This document shows positions 45,089-54,658 of a stretch of 64,000 nt of DNA, piece by piece. Positions within the stretch are counted from its first letter, which is position 1. Each line of letters starts with the position of its first letter. The notes below the pieces were generated by a model. The model saw only the letters and a list, made by a program, of their open reading frames with translations, did no database searches and was not told the origin of the DNA. The stretch is from Promicromonospora sukumoe 327MFSha3.1 (GTDB taxonomy: Bacteria > Actinomycetota > Actinomycetes > Actinomycetales > Cellulomonadaceae): positions 1,426,001 to 1,490,000 of the forward strand of contig NZ_ARQM01000010.1 of the NCBI RefSeq assembly GCF_000385135.1, written 5' to 3'. A program made the position numbers and the translations under genes.

Positions 45089-45475
45089 ATGGTCACCACC
45101 CTGCGCAGCTTCAGCGGCTTCTCCGTGGACGACGCCGACAAGGCCCTGACCTTCTACCGCGACACCCTCGGCCTGCCCGCCCGGCCCAACGACATGGGCG
45201 GCCTGGAGATCGAGCTGACCGAGGGCTCGACCGTGTTCGTCTACCCCAAGGGCGAGGCGCACGTCCCGGCGTCGTACACGGTGCTCAACCTCGTGGTGCC
45301 GGACATCGACGCGGCGGTGGCGGAGCTCGAGGCCGCCGGGCTGAGCCTGCTGCGGTACCCGGGGTTCGAGCAGGACGAGCACGGCGTGGCCCGCAGCACC
45401 GACCCCGCCGAGGGCCCCACGATCGGGTGGATCGCCGACCCGGCCGGCAACGTCATCGGCCTGATCCAGGACTGA
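45089..45475 (+). CDS. VOC family protein (glyoxalase/bleomycin-resistance fold)
   Basis: 128 residues, single VOC module: FSVDDADKALTFYRDTLGL at the start, VLNLVVPDIDAAVAELEAAG in the middle and IGWIADPAGNVIGLIQD at the end, the last a standard glyoxalase C-terminus. The first metal-ligand position is occupied by Ser rather than His, so activity as a metalloenzyme is uncertain. GAGAGGAACC precedes the ATG. It is upstream of the chloroperoxidase-like gene. Confidence 0.9.
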   Translation: MVTTLRSFSGFSVDDADKALTFYRDTLGLPARPNDMGGLEIELTEGSTVFVYPKGEAHVPASYTVLNLVVPDIDAAVAELEAAGLSLLRYPGFEQDEHGVARSTDPAEGPTIGWIADPAGNVIGLIQD

Positions 45476-45616
45476 TCCCGGCCTGATCCAGGCCCGGAAA
45501 TCACCCGGGAAAGTCAGTCGTGGGGCCGATCCTGGCCTGCGAGCGCCGCCGGGTCGGTGGATGCTGGCAGGACGGCTCGGGCAGCCGGGCCCCAGCACCA
45601 GCGAACGGAGCGAGAC

Positions 45617-46441
45617 GTGCCGAAGATTGTGACTGACGAGGGCATCGAGATCTTCTACAAGGACTGGGGGACGGGGCAGCCCATCGTCTTCAGCCACGGC
45701 TGGCCCCTGTCGTCGGACGACTGGGACGCCCAGATGCTGTTCTTCCTGCAGCAGGGCTACCGCGTCATCGCCCACGACCGCAGGGGCCACGGCCGGTCGA
45801 CCCAGGTGGGCGACGGCCACGACATGGACCACTACGCGGACGACCTGGCCGCGGTGACCGCCCACCTGGACCTCCGCGACGCCGTCCACGTGGGGCACTC
45901 CACCGGCGGCGGCGAGGTGGTGCACTACATCGCGCGGCACGGCGAGGACCGGGTGGCCAAGGCCGCGATCATCGCGGCCGTGCCGCCGCTGATGGTGCAG
46001 ACCGACGCCAACCCCGGCGGCCTGCCCAAGAGCGTGTTCGACGACCTGCGCGCCCAGCTCGCCGCGAGCCGCAGCGAGTTCTACCACGCGCTGCCGGCGG
46101 GCCCGTTCTACGGGTTCAACCGGCCCGGCGTCGAGACCCGTGAGCCGCTGGTGCGCAACTGGTGGCGGCAGGGCATGCAGGGCGGCGCCAAGGCCCACTA
46201 CGATGGCATCGCGGCGTTCTCGGAGACCGACTTCACCGACGACCTGCGCAAGATCACGGTCCCGGTGCTGGTCATGCACGGCGACGACGACCAGATCGTC
46301 CCGTACGCGAACGCCGGCCCGATGTCGGCCGAGCTGCTGCAGAACGGCACGCTGAAGACGTACGCGGGCTTCCCGCACGGCATGCCGACGACGCACGCGG
46401 ACGTGATCAACGCCGACCTGCTGGAGTTCATCCGCTCCTGA
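45617..46441 (+). CDS. Alpha/beta hydrolase, non-haem chloroperoxidase/esterase type
   Basis: 274 residues from the GTG at 45617 (GGAG six bases upstream). Family motifs: [16 protein letters not shown] (oxyanion), [10 protein letters not shown], nucleophile S95 in VGHSTGGGE, acidic residue in [10 protein letters not shown] and histidine in [12 protein letters not shown]. These cofactor-free enzymes are perhydrolases/esterases that can make peracids, and are often stress-induced. Expression next to two Usp genes and a nitroreductase fits a stress role. Confidence 0.9.
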   Translation: MPKIVTDEGIEIFYKDWGTGQPIVFSHGWPLSSDDWDAQMLFFLQQGYRVIAHDRRGHGRSTQVGDGHDMDHYADDLAAVTAHLDLRDAVHVGHSTGGGEVVHYIARHGEDRVAKAAIIAAVPPLMVQTDANPGGLPKSVFDDLRAQLAASRSEFYHALPAGPFYGFNRPGVETREPLVRNWWRQGMQGGAKAHYDGIAAFSETDFTDDLRKITVPVLVMHGDDDQIVPYANAGPMSAELLQNGTLKTYAGFPHGMPTTHADVINADLLEFIRS

Positions 46442-47321
46442 CGCCGGCGGGCACCACCGCCACGGGGCAGGCCGAGTGGTAGACCAGGGCCTGGCTCGTG
46501 GATCCCAGCAGCAGGCCGCGGAACCCGCCGCGGCCACGGGAGCCCACCACGACGAGCTGGGCGGTGGTGCTGTGGTCGAGCAGGGCGTGGACCGGGCCGT
46601 CCCGGACCACGACCTGCTCGACCCGCACCTCCGGGTACTCCGCCCGGTACACCGCGAGCCGGTCGCTCAGGGCCTCGGCCTCGGCCAGCCGGATCGTCTG
46701 CCAGTACGTGGTCAGCTCCCACGCGGCGGTCAGGGGCAGGTCGCTCCAGGCGTGCACGGCGACCAGCGGCACGTTCCGCAGGGCGGCCGCCCGGCACGCG
46801 AACCGGATCGGGTCGCCGTCGGTCGACGGCCCGTCCACGCCGACCACGACCGGCCCGTCCTGCCGGCTCAGGCCGTTCAGCGTCGCGCCCCGGACGACGA
46901 CGACCGGGCAGTGCCCGTAGGCCGTGACGGCCACCGCCGTCGAGCCGACCAGCAGCCCGGTGAAGCCGCCCAGGCCGCGTGAGCCGAGCACCAGCAGGCC
47001 CGCCGACGCCGACCGCCCGATGAGCTGCCCGGCCACCGAGCCGCTCGACATCCGGGTGCCCGTGGTCAGGCCCGGCGCCGCGTCCTGCGCCACCACCGAC
47101 GCCTCCGCCAGCCACTGGTTGCCGCGCGCGACCAGCCCGTCCTCGTAGTGCCCGAGCGTCGCGGCGTGCGGCACGGACACGGGCAGGGGCGTCCACACGT
47201 GCACGAGCACCAGCGGTACGCCGCGCCGGGCGGCCTCCAGCGCGGACCAGTGCACGGCCTGGGTCGACGAGGCGGACCCGTCCACGCCGACCACCACCGG
47301 GCCGGCGTTCGTATCCGCCAT
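46428..47321 (-). CDS. Universal stress protein with two Usp domains (paralogue)
   Basis: 297 residues with two Usp domains; ATP-loop motifs [15 protein letters not shown] and [15 protein letters not shown] are as in the protein at 29099-29986, and the two share the same segments throughout ([20 protein letters not shown]). It overlaps the end of the convergent hydrolase gene by 14 bases and is followed upstream by the Acg-like gene. Likely a hypoxia or stationary-phase protein. Confidence 0.93.
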   Translation of the reverse strand: MADTNAGPVVVGVDGSASSTQAVHWSALEAARRGVPLVLVHVWTPLPVSVPHAATLGHYEDGLVARGNQWLAEASVVAQDAAPGLTTGTRMSSGSVAGQLIGRSASAGLLVLGSRGLGGFTGLLVGSTAVAVTAYGHCPVVVVRGATLNGLSRQDGPVVVGVDGPSTDGDPIRFACRAAALRNVPLVAVHAWSDLPLTAAWELTTYWQTIRLAEAEALSDRLAVYRAEYPEVRVEQVVVRDGPVHALLDHSTTAQLVVVGSRGRGGFRGLLLGSTSQALVYHSACPVAVVPAGVRSG

Positions 47322-47374
47322 CGGGACCGACTCCTCGTCTCCTCAGGACGCCGGGCTGTCCCCGGGCGCCTCCG

Positions 47375-48334
47375 TCATCCGTCGCGGGGCACGGTGAGCT
47401 GCTCCGTGGTGCGTCGGGGAGTGCGCAGGGGCACCGAGCTGTACCCCAGCCGCATGAGCATCTGCGGCGCCGCGTCCAGGGCCAGGGCCTGGCGCAGGTC
47501 GTGCCGCGTCGTCGGGTTCTCCAGCACGGTGGTCGCGAACGACGCGTGCACGAAGTAGGTGGTGGCCACCAGCAGCGCGTGCTCCAGCGCCTGGCCCGCC
47601 GTGATCCAGTCCCGCGGCGAGTCGCCCGGGGTGGAGAGCAGCGCCATCGTCGTCCGCTGCTCGAACGGGACCGTCCCCGTGCTGGCGAGGAACCGCCGGA
47701 CCGGTGCGCCGTCGTCGTCGGGTGCGTGGCCCAGCAGGTCGCGGGGGATGCCGTCCGTGCGGTCCGCGTCCGTGGCCGTCCACGCCAGCTCCTCGTCCCG
47801 GGCCACCGGGTCCTCGGCGGCGAGCGACTCCGCCCGCCGCACCAGCCCCAGGACCTCCGCGCGCACCGGCTCCGACGGCTGGATCGGCCGCAGGTCCCCG
47901 CGCTCGTCCCGGGCGGCCTGCTGGATGGCCAGCATCACGTCCGTGAACAGCGGCTGGTCGTCGAACGGCACCCGCGACGTCGTGCGCCGCGCGATCGCCA
48001 CCGACAGCTCCAGCTCGTCCGTGTTCGGGACCGGGCCCGGCTCCAGGTCCACCTCCGCCACCAGCAGGTCGTCGTGCGGGTCCGGCAGCAGGCGGACGAC
48101 GGCGGTCAGCGACTCGCGGCGCGCCGCGGTCCGCGCGTTGAACAGGAACGCCCCGCAGCTGATCAGCATCTCGCGGCCGTGCGGGTCGCAGTGCCGCAGC
48201 TGCCGGGCCGGGTCGGCCCGCAGGGACATCGTGCGGCCGGCGAAGCTCACCTTCCACGGCTGCGTGTTGTACACGCTCGGGGCGCTCGCACCGGCCCGCA
48301 GGATCCGCTCCACCCGTGCGTCGACGACGTCCAT
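47375..48334 (-). CDS. Acg-family nitroreductase-like protein
   Basis: 319 residues from the ATG at 48334 (GGGAGCAAGGAC upstream). The N-terminus ILRAGASAPSVYNTQPWKV is the Acg-family nitroreductase signature, with partial FMN-site motifs later (ARRTTSRVPFDDQPL). In mycobacteria the acg-type genes belong to the DosR/DevR hypoxia regulon and the proteins are thought to store or bind FMN rather than reduce nitro compounds. It is divergent from a flavodoxin-Usp operon, and a DevR-like palindrome sits between them. Confidence 0.87.
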   Translation of the reverse strand: MDVVDARVERILRAGASAPSVYNTQPWKVSFAGRTMSLRADPARQLRHCDPHGREMLISCGAFLFNARTAARRESLTAVVRLLPDPHDDLLVAEVDLEPGPVPNTDELELSVAIARRTTSRVPFDDQPLFTDVMLAIQQAARDERGDLRPIQPSEPVRAEVLGLVRRAESLAAEDPVARDEELAWTATDADRTDGIPRDLLGHAPDDDGAPVRRFLASTGTVPFEQRTTMALLSTPGDSPRDWITAGQALEHALLVATTYFVHASFATTVLENPTTRHDLRQALALDAAPQMLMRLGYSSVPLRTPRRTTEQLTVPRDG

Positions 48335-48439
48335 GTCCTTGCTCCCGTCACGTGCTCGCCACCGGGTCCGGACGCCGGCCCCGCGTACGAGTGCTGCACC
48401 GTCTCGCCCAGTCTTCGCGTGAGCCCCCGGGCCAGGCAC

Positions 48440-48453
48440 GGGCCAAAGGTCCC
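48440..48453. promoter_or_regulatory. DevR/DosR-like box between the nitroreductase and flavodoxin genes
   Basis: GGGCCAAAGGTCCC fits the core pattern GGGnC-n4-GnCCC of DosR/DevR sites. It lies 106 bases before the nitroreductase start and 81 bases before the flavodoxin start. A single site with GC-rich background is weak evidence, but the flanking genes are the kind DevR controls. Confidence 0.4.
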
Positions 48454-48533
48454 GACGACCGGGGCCGGACGGCCCTGCCGGGCGGCGGCCCCCGGAACGG
48501 AGCGTGGAGACAGGAAGCAAGGAGTTGATGACG

Positions 48534-49061
48534 ATGCGTGCCCTGGTGGTCTACGAGTCGATGTTCGGCAACACCCAGGCGGTCGCGCGGGCGGTCGCGG
48601 AAGGGATCGAGGCTTCGATGCACGCCGACGTCGTCGAGGTGGGGGCGGCGCCCCGCACGGTCCCGGCCGACGTCACCCTGCTGGTCGTAGGCGGGCCGAC
48701 GCACGCCTTCAGCATGTCCTGGCCGTCGACTCGGCGCGACGCCGCGGGCCGGGCCACAGCCGTCATCTCCCGCGACGAGGGCATCCGCGAGTGGCTCGGC
48801 GGGCTGCCGGGCGTGTGCACGCCGACGGCGGCCACGGCGTTCGACACGCGCGCCACGTCCCGCCTGACGGGTTCCGCGGCACGGGCGGCCGGGCGGCGGC
48901 TGGACCGGCTGGGCTACGCCCTGGTCACGGCCCCCGCGAGCTTCCGCGTCGCCGACATCACGGGGCCGCTGGCCGACGGCGAGCTCGACCGCGCCCACGC
49001 CTGGGGCAAGACGGTGGGTGCCGAGGTCGTGGAGCACCGGCCCGCCAGGCGGCCCTCGTGA
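48534..49061 (+). CDS. Flavodoxin-domain protein
   Basis: 175 residues from the ATG at 48534, which has AAGGAG nine bases upstream; the ATG at 48528 would be too close. The FMN phosphate loop is YESMFGNTQAVARAV (S/T-x-x-G-N-T), with VVGGPTHAFSMSW as the second FMN loop. It would carry electrons through bound FMN; possible partner for the nitroreductase. It overlaps the following Usp gene by four bases. Confidence 0.88.
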   Translation: MRALVVYESMFGNTQAVARAVAEGIEASMHADVVEVGAAPRTVPADVTLLVVGGPTHAFSMSWPSTRRDAAGRATAVISRDEGIREWLGGLPGVCTPTAATAFDTRATSRLTGSAARAAGRRLDRLGYALVTAPASFRVADITGPLADGELDRAHAWGKTVGAEVVEHRPARRPS

Positions 49062-50035
49062 TCCGCGCCTGGGCCCGGACCACGGAGGAGTCGAGTCCCG
49101 CGGACGCCGAGCAGCGGCCCGCCCCGGTCGTCGTCGCCGTCGACGGGAGCGACCGCAGCGCGGGCGCCGTCCGGTACGCGATCAACGAGGCCCGGCTGCG
49201 TGGCAGCGGCATGCGCATGGTGCACGTGGTGCCGGCGCCGCTGCCCGAGAGCGGGCTGTGGCCCGCCGAGGCCGGCGACGTCGACTACCTGGAGCGCGCG
49301 GGCCGCGGCACCGTGAACCGCGAGGCGGCCAGGGCCCGGGCCGCCGCCCCGGACCTCGAGATCGAGCCGGTGCTCGCCCTCGGCCCGCGCGTGGCGCAGC
49401 TGGTGACGGCGTCGTCCTCCGGGGACCTGATGGTGCTCGGCCGGGAGACGCGGCGCGGGGCCGAGCGCCTGGTCGCGCGGGCGACGACGGCCGAGGTCGT
49501 CGGGCGGGTGGACCTGCCCGTGACCGTGGTCCCCGCACGCTGGCAGGAGACCCGGATCGGCCGCATCGTGGTGGGCATCAAGACGTTCACCAGCGCCGGC
49601 GAGCTGCTCAGCCACGCGCTGTCGACGGCGGCCGCGCGGCACGCCGCGGTGCGGGTGGTGCACGCCGTGGAGGTCCCTGACCTCGCCGTGGACCTGGGCG
49701 TCGCGGACGCCTACTCCGACGACTCGGTCGCGGTCGCCGACCGGCTCCTGGAACAGGTCGTGGGCGAGTGGTCCGCCGTCTACCCGACCGTGTCCGTCGA
49801 GACGGCGGTGGTCCCGGGACGACCCGACGCGGTGCTGGTCGCCGCGGCCTCCGACGCCGACGTGCTCATGGTCGCGCGCCACCACCGCGGGATGCGGCAC
49901 CCGGCCCGCCTGGGGCGCACGCCGCGCGCGATCCTGACCGCCTGCGACACCCCGGTCGAGGTGCTCCCGCTGCGCTGGACGGGCGACGGCGTCCCGCTGG
50001 TCCTGGAGAGCGCGGGCGAGATCCTGAAGAACTGA
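49058..50035 (+). CDS. Universal stress protein, two divergent Usp domains
   Basis: 325 residues, GTG overlapping the flavodoxin stop. Domain 1 starts VVVAVDGSDRSAGAVRYAI and has a modified ATP loop (LGRETRRGAERLVARATT), domain 2 starts IVVGIKTFTSAGEL and ends VARHHRGMRHPARLGRTPRA. Both lack the standard G-x2-G-x9-G-S motif of the other two Usp proteins here, so it may not bind ATP in the usual way. Co-translation with flavodoxin implies a redox-stress role. Confidence 0.87.
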   Translation: MIRAWARTTEESSPADAEQRPAPVVVAVDGSDRSAGAVRYAINEARLRGSGMRMVHVVPAPLPESGLWPAEAGDVDYLERAGRGTVNREAARARAAAPDLEIEPVLALGPRVAQLVTASSSGDLMVLGRETRRGAERLVARATTAEVVGRVDLPVTVVPARWQETRIGRIVVGIKTFTSAGELLSHALSTAAARHAAVRVVHAVEVPDLAVDLGVADAYSDDSVAVADRLLEQVVGEWSAVYPTVSVETAVVPGRPDAVLVAAASDADVLMVARHHRGMRHPARLGRTPRAILTACDTPVEVLPLRWTGDGVPLVLESAGEILKN

Positions 50036-50110
50036 CGCCCGCCGCGCCGGGCCGGGCCAGACCTGCGAAGGTGGGAGAGGCCCAGGACCCGGCGCTAAGG
50101 ACGGTCAGCG

Positions 50111-50608
50111 ATGGACGACTACCTGTGGGTGCTCAAGGACGACGAGCTCGCGCTGGTGCGCGAGCTCGAACCCAAGCGGCTCAAGGCACTCGACGAGGAC
50201 GAGCTGCTCGACCTGCACCGGCGGGTGCGCCGGGCACGCAACAAGCACGTCAAGAACTACCGGCGCAAGGCGGCGCAGGACGTGAAGGCCGCCGGCGGCC
50301 GGGGCAAGGCCGCGCCCAAGGGCGGCAAGGCCCGCTGGCGCGCCGCCGCGTTCGAGGAGGCGCTGGCGATCGTCAGCGGGCGGCTGGCGCACGTCGCGCA
50401 CCTCCAGGCCGAGGCCCTCAAGGAGGAGCGGCTGGCCCAGGCGAAGACGGGCAGGTCGTCCGGCCCGAAGACGTCGGCCAACCCCAAGGCGGACAAGGTC
50501 GGGCCCGGCCGTGCCCGCAGCCACCAGAAGACGACCGGCGGCAAGAAGCGCGACGCGTCGACCAAGGCGCAGGGCGCGCGGCGGCAGGGCAAGAAGGACA
50601 GCAGGTAA
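50111..50608 (+). CDS. Conserved basic protein of unknown function
   Basis: 165 residues, Lys/Arg/Ala-rich. The N-terminal half has a defined helical pattern (LWVLKDDELALVRELEPKRL, then LHRRVRRARNKHVKNYRRKA), and the C-terminal third is low-complexity Lys/Gly/Ser (QKTTGGKKRDASTKAQG). The composition suggests nucleic-acid binding. I do not recognise a family, though similar short basic proteins occur in other actinobacteria. It stands alone between Usp and the terminator. Confidence 0.75.
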   Translation: MDDYLWVLKDDELALVRELEPKRLKALDEDELLDLHRRVRRARNKHVKNYRRKAAQDVKAAGGRGKAAPKGGKARWRAAAFEEALAIVSGRLAHVAHLQAEALKEERLAQAKTGRSSGPKTSANPKADKVGPGRARSHQKTTGGKKRDASTKAQGARRQGKKDSR

Positions 50609-50613
50609 GGGCA

Positions 50614-50652
50614 GCAGGCAGGGACGGCAGGCAGGGACGGCAGTCAGGGACC
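50614..50652 (+). repeat. Three 13-base tandem repeats after the basic protein gene
   Basis: GCAGGCAGGGACG at 50614-50626 and 50627-50639 is identical; a third copy (50640-50652) differs at two or three bases. They directly follow the stop and abut the terminator hairpin. Probably slippage-derived. Confidence 0.8.
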
Positions 50653-50684
50653 AGGGCCGGCACCGGGTGGTGCCGGCCCTGGTC
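50649..50684. terminator. Hairpin between the basic protein and acetylesterase genes
   Basis: GACCAGGGCCGGCACC (50649-50664) pairs perfectly with 50669-50684 around GGGT: a 16-bp stem between two convergent genes, 40 bases past the first stop and 16 bases before the stop of the other. Confidence 0.8.
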
Positions 50685-50699
50685 GCGCGGTGACCCGGC

Positions 50700-51809
50700 T
50701 CAGTCGGCCGGCACCCAGACACGTTCGGGCACCAGCCGCAGCGAGCGCAGCGCGTCCGCGACCAGCCCGGCGTAGACCGTGGCGCCGTACTCGGACGTGT
50801 GGGTGCGGTCGCCGTTGACCCGGTTGAGGTAGATCGGCTCGGAGTCGACCGGGCCGAGCCCCTCCACCAGGTGCTGACTCATCGCGGTGAGGTCGATGAG
50901 CGGCACGTCGAGCCCGGCGGCCACACCGCGCATCTCGGCGGGCAGGTCGGCCTCGGCGGTGACGATCAGGCCGGTGGGGTTGAGCCGGTCGCCGTCGAAC
51001 CGGTGCCGCACGATCGGGGTCACCAGCACGGGCGTCGCCCCGGTCGCGCGGACTCGTTCGACGATCTCGGTCAGGTTGGCGCGGTACTGCGCCGCGGTGG
51101 TGGTCTTGTCGTTGTGCGCGAGCTGCACCAGCGCGACGTCACCGGACCGCAGCTGCGGCACGAGGGCGTCGAACATCTCGGGCTCGGCCAGCACCGAGAC
51201 GGTGCTCTCCCCGGAGCCGGAGTGGTTGACCACGCTGACGCCGTGGCGCAGGTGCGCCGGCAGGCGCTGGCCCCAGCCGGTGTACGGCGCGCTGCCCTGG
51301 TCGGTGACGGTCGAGTCGCCGAGCAGGGCGATCCGCGGGGTGCGCTCCGGCGCGCGGCGGATGCCGATGCCCGCCACGGCCGGGGCGGCCCCGGCGAACG
51401 TCAGCGTGAGGCCCGGCGTGCCCTCGCCCGGCGGCTGGTTCTGCTGGCTCTCCGGGTCGCGCACGTTCACGGTGAACGTGCGGCGCACCAGCTCGCCGGC
51501 CGAGGTCTCGACCTCGTCCGCCATCAGCCGGCGGGCCTCCGCCTGCACCTCGGTGCCGGCGGCGGCGCGCCGGTCGCCGAGCCGGACCGTGACGTCGTAG
51601 TGCCCGGGCGCCAGGTCCGGGTAGGTGCACACGACCGGGTCGGTCCCGGCGCAGTGCTCCAGCAGGGCGGGGTCGGGCCGGGGAGCGCCGCGCGGACCGC
51701 CCGCGGTGTCCCGCGGCAGGGCGCCCACGCCCGTCGTCGTGCCCGCCACCAGGGCCAGGGCCAGCGCGACCGCGCCGACCGTCGCGCGCACGGACCGACC
51801 CGTCCTCAT
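50700..51809 (-). CDS. SGNH/GDSL hydrolase, probable rhamnogalacturonan acetylesterase
   Basis: 369 residues, ATG overlapping the lyase stop (ATGA). Signal peptide to about 30 (VALALALVAGTTTGVGA). An N-terminal beta-sandwich (HYDVTVRLGDRRAAAG) precedes the catalytic domain with SGNH blocks: IALLGDSTVTDQG (Ser), SGSGES (Gly), VQLAHNDK (Asn) and the D-x-x-H pair in NGDRTHTSEYGA. This layout matches secreted CE12 rhamnogalacturonan acetylesterases, which remove acetyl groups from pectin before lyase attack. Co-translation with a PL26-like lyase supports that. Confidence 0.87.
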   Translation of the reverse strand: MRTGRSVRATVGAVALALALVAGTTTGVGALPRDTAGGPRGAPRPDPALLEHCAGTDPVVCTYPDLAPGHYDVTVRLGDRRAAAGTEVQAEARRLMADEVETSAGELVRRTFTVNVRDPESQQNQPPGEGTPGLTLTFAGAAPAVAGIGIRRAPERTPRIALLGDSTVTDQGSAPYTGWGQRLPAHLRHGVSVVNHSGSGESTVSVLAEPEMFDALVPQLRSGDVALVQLAHNDKTTTAAQYRANLTEIVERVRATGATPVLVTPIVRHRFDGDRLNPTGLIVTAEADLPAEMRGVAAGLDVPLIDLTAMSQHLVEGLGPVDSEPIYLNRVNGDRTHTSEYGATVYAGLVADALRSLRLVPERVWVPAD

Positions 51810-54532
51810 GACAGCTCCTGGCCGACCAGCGCCAGGCACTGGATGGCCGCCAGGCCGTACTGCGCGCTGGCGTTGGTCGAGAAGCGGCCCTCGTCCACCG
51901 TGTTGAGCACCCGCGGCGGCTCGACGCGGACCGTCTCGAAGGGGTGGTCGGCCGGGTACCCGGCGTGGCCGGTGCGGAACTCGGTCCACGCCCGGCGCGC
52001 CAGCGTCGTGTCGTCCAGGCGCGCCGCCGCGTAGGCGGTGGCCCGCGAGTACGACTGGCGCAGGTTGAGGCTGCCCCACGACGCACCCGTCGCCGCCACC
52101 TGCTCGGCGGCCGTGCCGTTGTACAGGCGGCAGAACTCGACCCACGCCGCCTCGACCTCCGGCTCGTCGACCAGGTCGATCAGCTCCGTCATCACCTCGA
52201 TGAGCCCGAACACGCTGCTCAGGCTACCGATCGACACCGACGGCTCGGCGGGGCCGGTGAACGTGCCGTCGGCCAGGTCGTAGCGCACCGACCCCTGCAC
52301 CCAGTGGTTCGGCAGCGCCGCGATGGACCGCGCGCCGTTGAGCAGCTTGGTCCGCGCGATCGGGTCGCCGTTCCGCTCCCACTCGGTGAGCCACGCACCC
52401 GCCAGGGCGCCCCAGTCGGTGGTCTGCCCCACGCCCAGCGCCGAGGGGTCCGGGTCGAACGGGCCGCCCCCGTTGATCTTGCGGCCCGGGTCCAGCACCA
52501 GGAACGTCCGGTCCGAGTCCACGAGCTCGTGCAGGGTGTCGCCCACCCGCTCGTCCGCCGTCAGGAAGTAGTAGAACCGCCGGTAGTTCGCGTTCGAGAT
52601 GCGCACCTGCTTCGCGCTGTCGCCCCAGTGCATCACGCCGTGCCGCGTGCCCAGCCCTTTCCACGTGCCCAGGTGGTACTGGTCCACCTCGCCCGTGTGC
52701 CGGGTCATCGCCTCGGCGAGCCGGAACGCCGTCGCGTCACCCGTGCGCAGGTAGTGGTACCAGAGCCACAGGTCCGTGGACAGCTCCGAGTTGTCCCACG
52801 CGTACCCGCCGACGTCGTAGCGCCACTGGTGCCGGTCGCCGTCGTACTCGTGCATCACGTCGCCGTGGTCCCAGAACCCGTACCAGGACCGCTGGTCCAC
52901 CTGGTCCACGTAGTACGCGTGCATCCGGTCCAGGTTGTCCTCGATGGCCGCCCGCGCCGGGGTCGACCGGTCCGCGGGCGCCCACGAGCCGAACACCCCG
53001 GCCGAGTGCACGTGCCCCGGCCCGGCGACCAGCAGCGGCGGCGTGGCGCTCGCGGCGGCCAGCTCGGTGAACCGCTCGGCGGTCGGCGTGGCGGCCAGCG
53101 CCCAGAACATCAGCTCGGTGGTGCGGGCCACGCCGTAGGGCGTGCCGAACTCGGGCTCGTAGTCCTCGTAGGTGATCTCCAGGGCGTCGAGCTGCTCGGG
53201 GTAGGTGTCCTGGCCCAGGCCGTCGTGGTAGAACCGCAGGTCCATGGCCTCGGCCCGCGGCGACCACAGCCAGACCGTCGCCTCGGCCTCGTCGCTCGCG
53301 GCGCCCGAGATCTCCAGCTCGGTGGGGTGCAGCTGCCAGAAGTCGCGCATGCCGAACGCCAGGCCGCCCGACGGCGTGCCGACGTACCCGAGCCCCGCCG
53401 CACGGGTGCCGCCGTCGACCCGGATCCACGAGTGGCCCGGGCCGGTGCGCTTGCGGATCTCGAACCCGTGGGCCGTGAGCTGGGACAGGCTGTAGTCGCC
53501 CCACTGCGGGATCCAGCGCAGGCGGGAGGTGACGCGCTGGTCCCACGTGGCCGGGTCGGGCAGGGCACGGCCCTCGACCTGGGCGGTGCGGACAGCGGCC
53601 CCGGGGTCCCGGCGCAGGCCGGTGATCCCGCGCACCGCCTCGGACAGGACGCCGCCGTCGGCCCCCGCGAACCGCACGTGGCGGTCGTACGCCTCGCCGC
53701 GCATCGGCACCGAGAACGTGACACCGATGCCGGTGATGAAGTCGCGGTTCTCGTCTCCGTCGAACACGAAGGTGTGCACCAGCCGGACGCCGTCCGAACC
53801 GGCGTACAGGTAGAACCGCAGCACGAACGGGAGCCAGGAACGGTGGCCCTTGCGGTGCTTTCCTTCGACCTTGACGACGGCGCGCACCGGCCCGGACTGC
53901 TCGACGGTCACGCGGTCCACGGCGCCCGTGAACGACTCGTGCCGCACGCTTCCGCCCCGGTCGGTGTCCGGCACGTCCTGCCGCGAGACGACGAGCCGGC
54001 CGTTCCGGGCGACGTCCTGCCCGCCCCGGCGGATCGCGCGGACCACCTGGTTGCCGTTGCGGGCGAAGACCACCTGGACCGTGCCGGTGTCGACGGTGAT
54101 CTCGCCCGGCGTCTCCCGGACCGTGACCCGCTTGCCGGGCGCGCTCGGCCGCCCGGCGGCCAGGCGGTACGACTCGGCCCGCGGCGCGTCCGCGCTGACG
54201 GCGTGCGCGGTCCACTTCACACTGCCGTCCGGCCACCAGCCCGTGGGCCAGGTCTGCACCGGCACCGGCTCGCCGGCCGCCGTCGTGAGCGCGAGCTGCT
54301 GGTCGGGGGCGAACGCGCCCCGCGGCCAGGGCACGCCCCAGGTGGTGCCCGCGGCCAGGGCGGCGGGGGAGCCGCCCTCCAGCCAGTGCAGGTCGACCGG
54401 GTCGTGCCCGGCGGGGACCAGGGCGGGGACGCCTTGGGCCGCGCGCGCCGTGGCGAGGCGCGGCCCGAGGGCCACCCCCGCGCCCGCGGCCAGCGCCGAG
54501 GTCAGGACGGTACGCCGACTGATGTGAACCAC
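51806..54532 (-). CDS. Exo-rhamnogalacturonan lyase-like protein (PL26, PcRGLX/YetA family)
   Basis: 908 residues from the GTG at 54532 (GGAG nine bases upstream). Twin-arginine signal ISRRTVLTSALAAGAG, so it is exported folded through Tat. The N-terminal RIFT-barrel domain is diagnostic: TTWGVPWPRGAFAPDQQ, then WPTGWWPDGSVKW. The central part is an (alpha/alpha) toroid (YYVDQVDQRSWYGFWDHGD, YDVGGYAWDNSEL). PL26 enzymes cleave rhamnogalacturonan I from the chain end. Heads the lyase-acetylesterase operon; a shared 17-base motif lies 83 bases upstream. Confidence 0.85.
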   Translation of the reverse strand: MVHISRRTVLTSALAAGAGVALGPRLATARAAQGVPALVPAGHDPVDLHWLEGGSPAALAAGTTWGVPWPRGAFAPDQQLALTTAAGEPVPVQTWPTGWWPDGSVKWTAHAVSADAPRAESYRLAAGRPSAPGKRVTVRETPGEITVDTGTVQVVFARNGNQVVRAIRRGGQDVARNGRLVVSRQDVPDTDRGGSVRHESFTGAVDRVTVEQSGPVRAVVKVEGKHRKGHRSWLPFVLRFYLYAGSDGVRLVHTFVFDGDENRDFITGIGVTFSVPMRGEAYDRHVRFAGADGGVLSEAVRGITGLRRDPGAAVRTAQVEGRALPDPATWDQRVTSRLRWIPQWGDYSLSQLTAHGFEIRKRTGPGHSWIRVDGGTRAAGLGYVGTPSGGLAFGMRDFWQLHPTELEISGAASDEAEATVWLWSPRAEAMDLRFYHDGLGQDTYPEQLDALEITYEDYEPEFGTPYGVARTTELMFWALAATPTAERFTELAAASATPPLLVAGPGHVHSAGVFGSWAPADRSTPARAAIEDNLDRMHAYYVDQVDQRSWYGFWDHGDVMHEYDGDRHQWRYDVGGYAWDNSELSTDLWLWYHYLRTGDATAFRLAEAMTRHTGEVDQYHLGTWKGLGTRHGVMHWGDSAKQVRISNANYRRFYYFLTADERVGDTLHELVDSDRTFLVLDPGRKINGGGPFDPDPSALGVGQTTDWGALAGAWLTEWERNGDPIARTKLLNGARSIAALPNHWVQGSVRYDLADGTFTGPAEPSVSIGSLSSVFGLIEVMTELIDLVDEPEVEAAWVEFCRLYNGTAAEQVAATGASWGSLNLRQSYSRATAYAAARLDDTTLARRAWTEFRTGHAGYPADHPFETVRVEPPRVLNTVDEGRFSTNASAQYGLAAIQCLALVGQELS

Positions 54533-54614
54533 GATGTTCAGCTCCTTCGCGCGAAGTGAGGTCGCCCGTCGTCGGGCGTCAGACATCCTGGGTCGGCGGC
54601 CCGCGGACCGCGGA

Positions 54615-54631
54615 CGAACGGACAAATGCGG
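54615..54631 (-). promoter_or_regulatory. Pectin-locus motif, site A (upstream of the lyase operon)
   Basis: CCGCATTTGTCCGTTCG read on the minus strand, 83 bases before the lyase start. It matches site C (58982-58998) at 16 of 17 positions and site B (57788-57804) at 14 of 17. CGGAC is repeated at 7-8 base steps next to it. Confidence 0.65.
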
Positions 54632-54658
54632 TCAGAGGGCTTGGGTGCGGCCCGGGGC

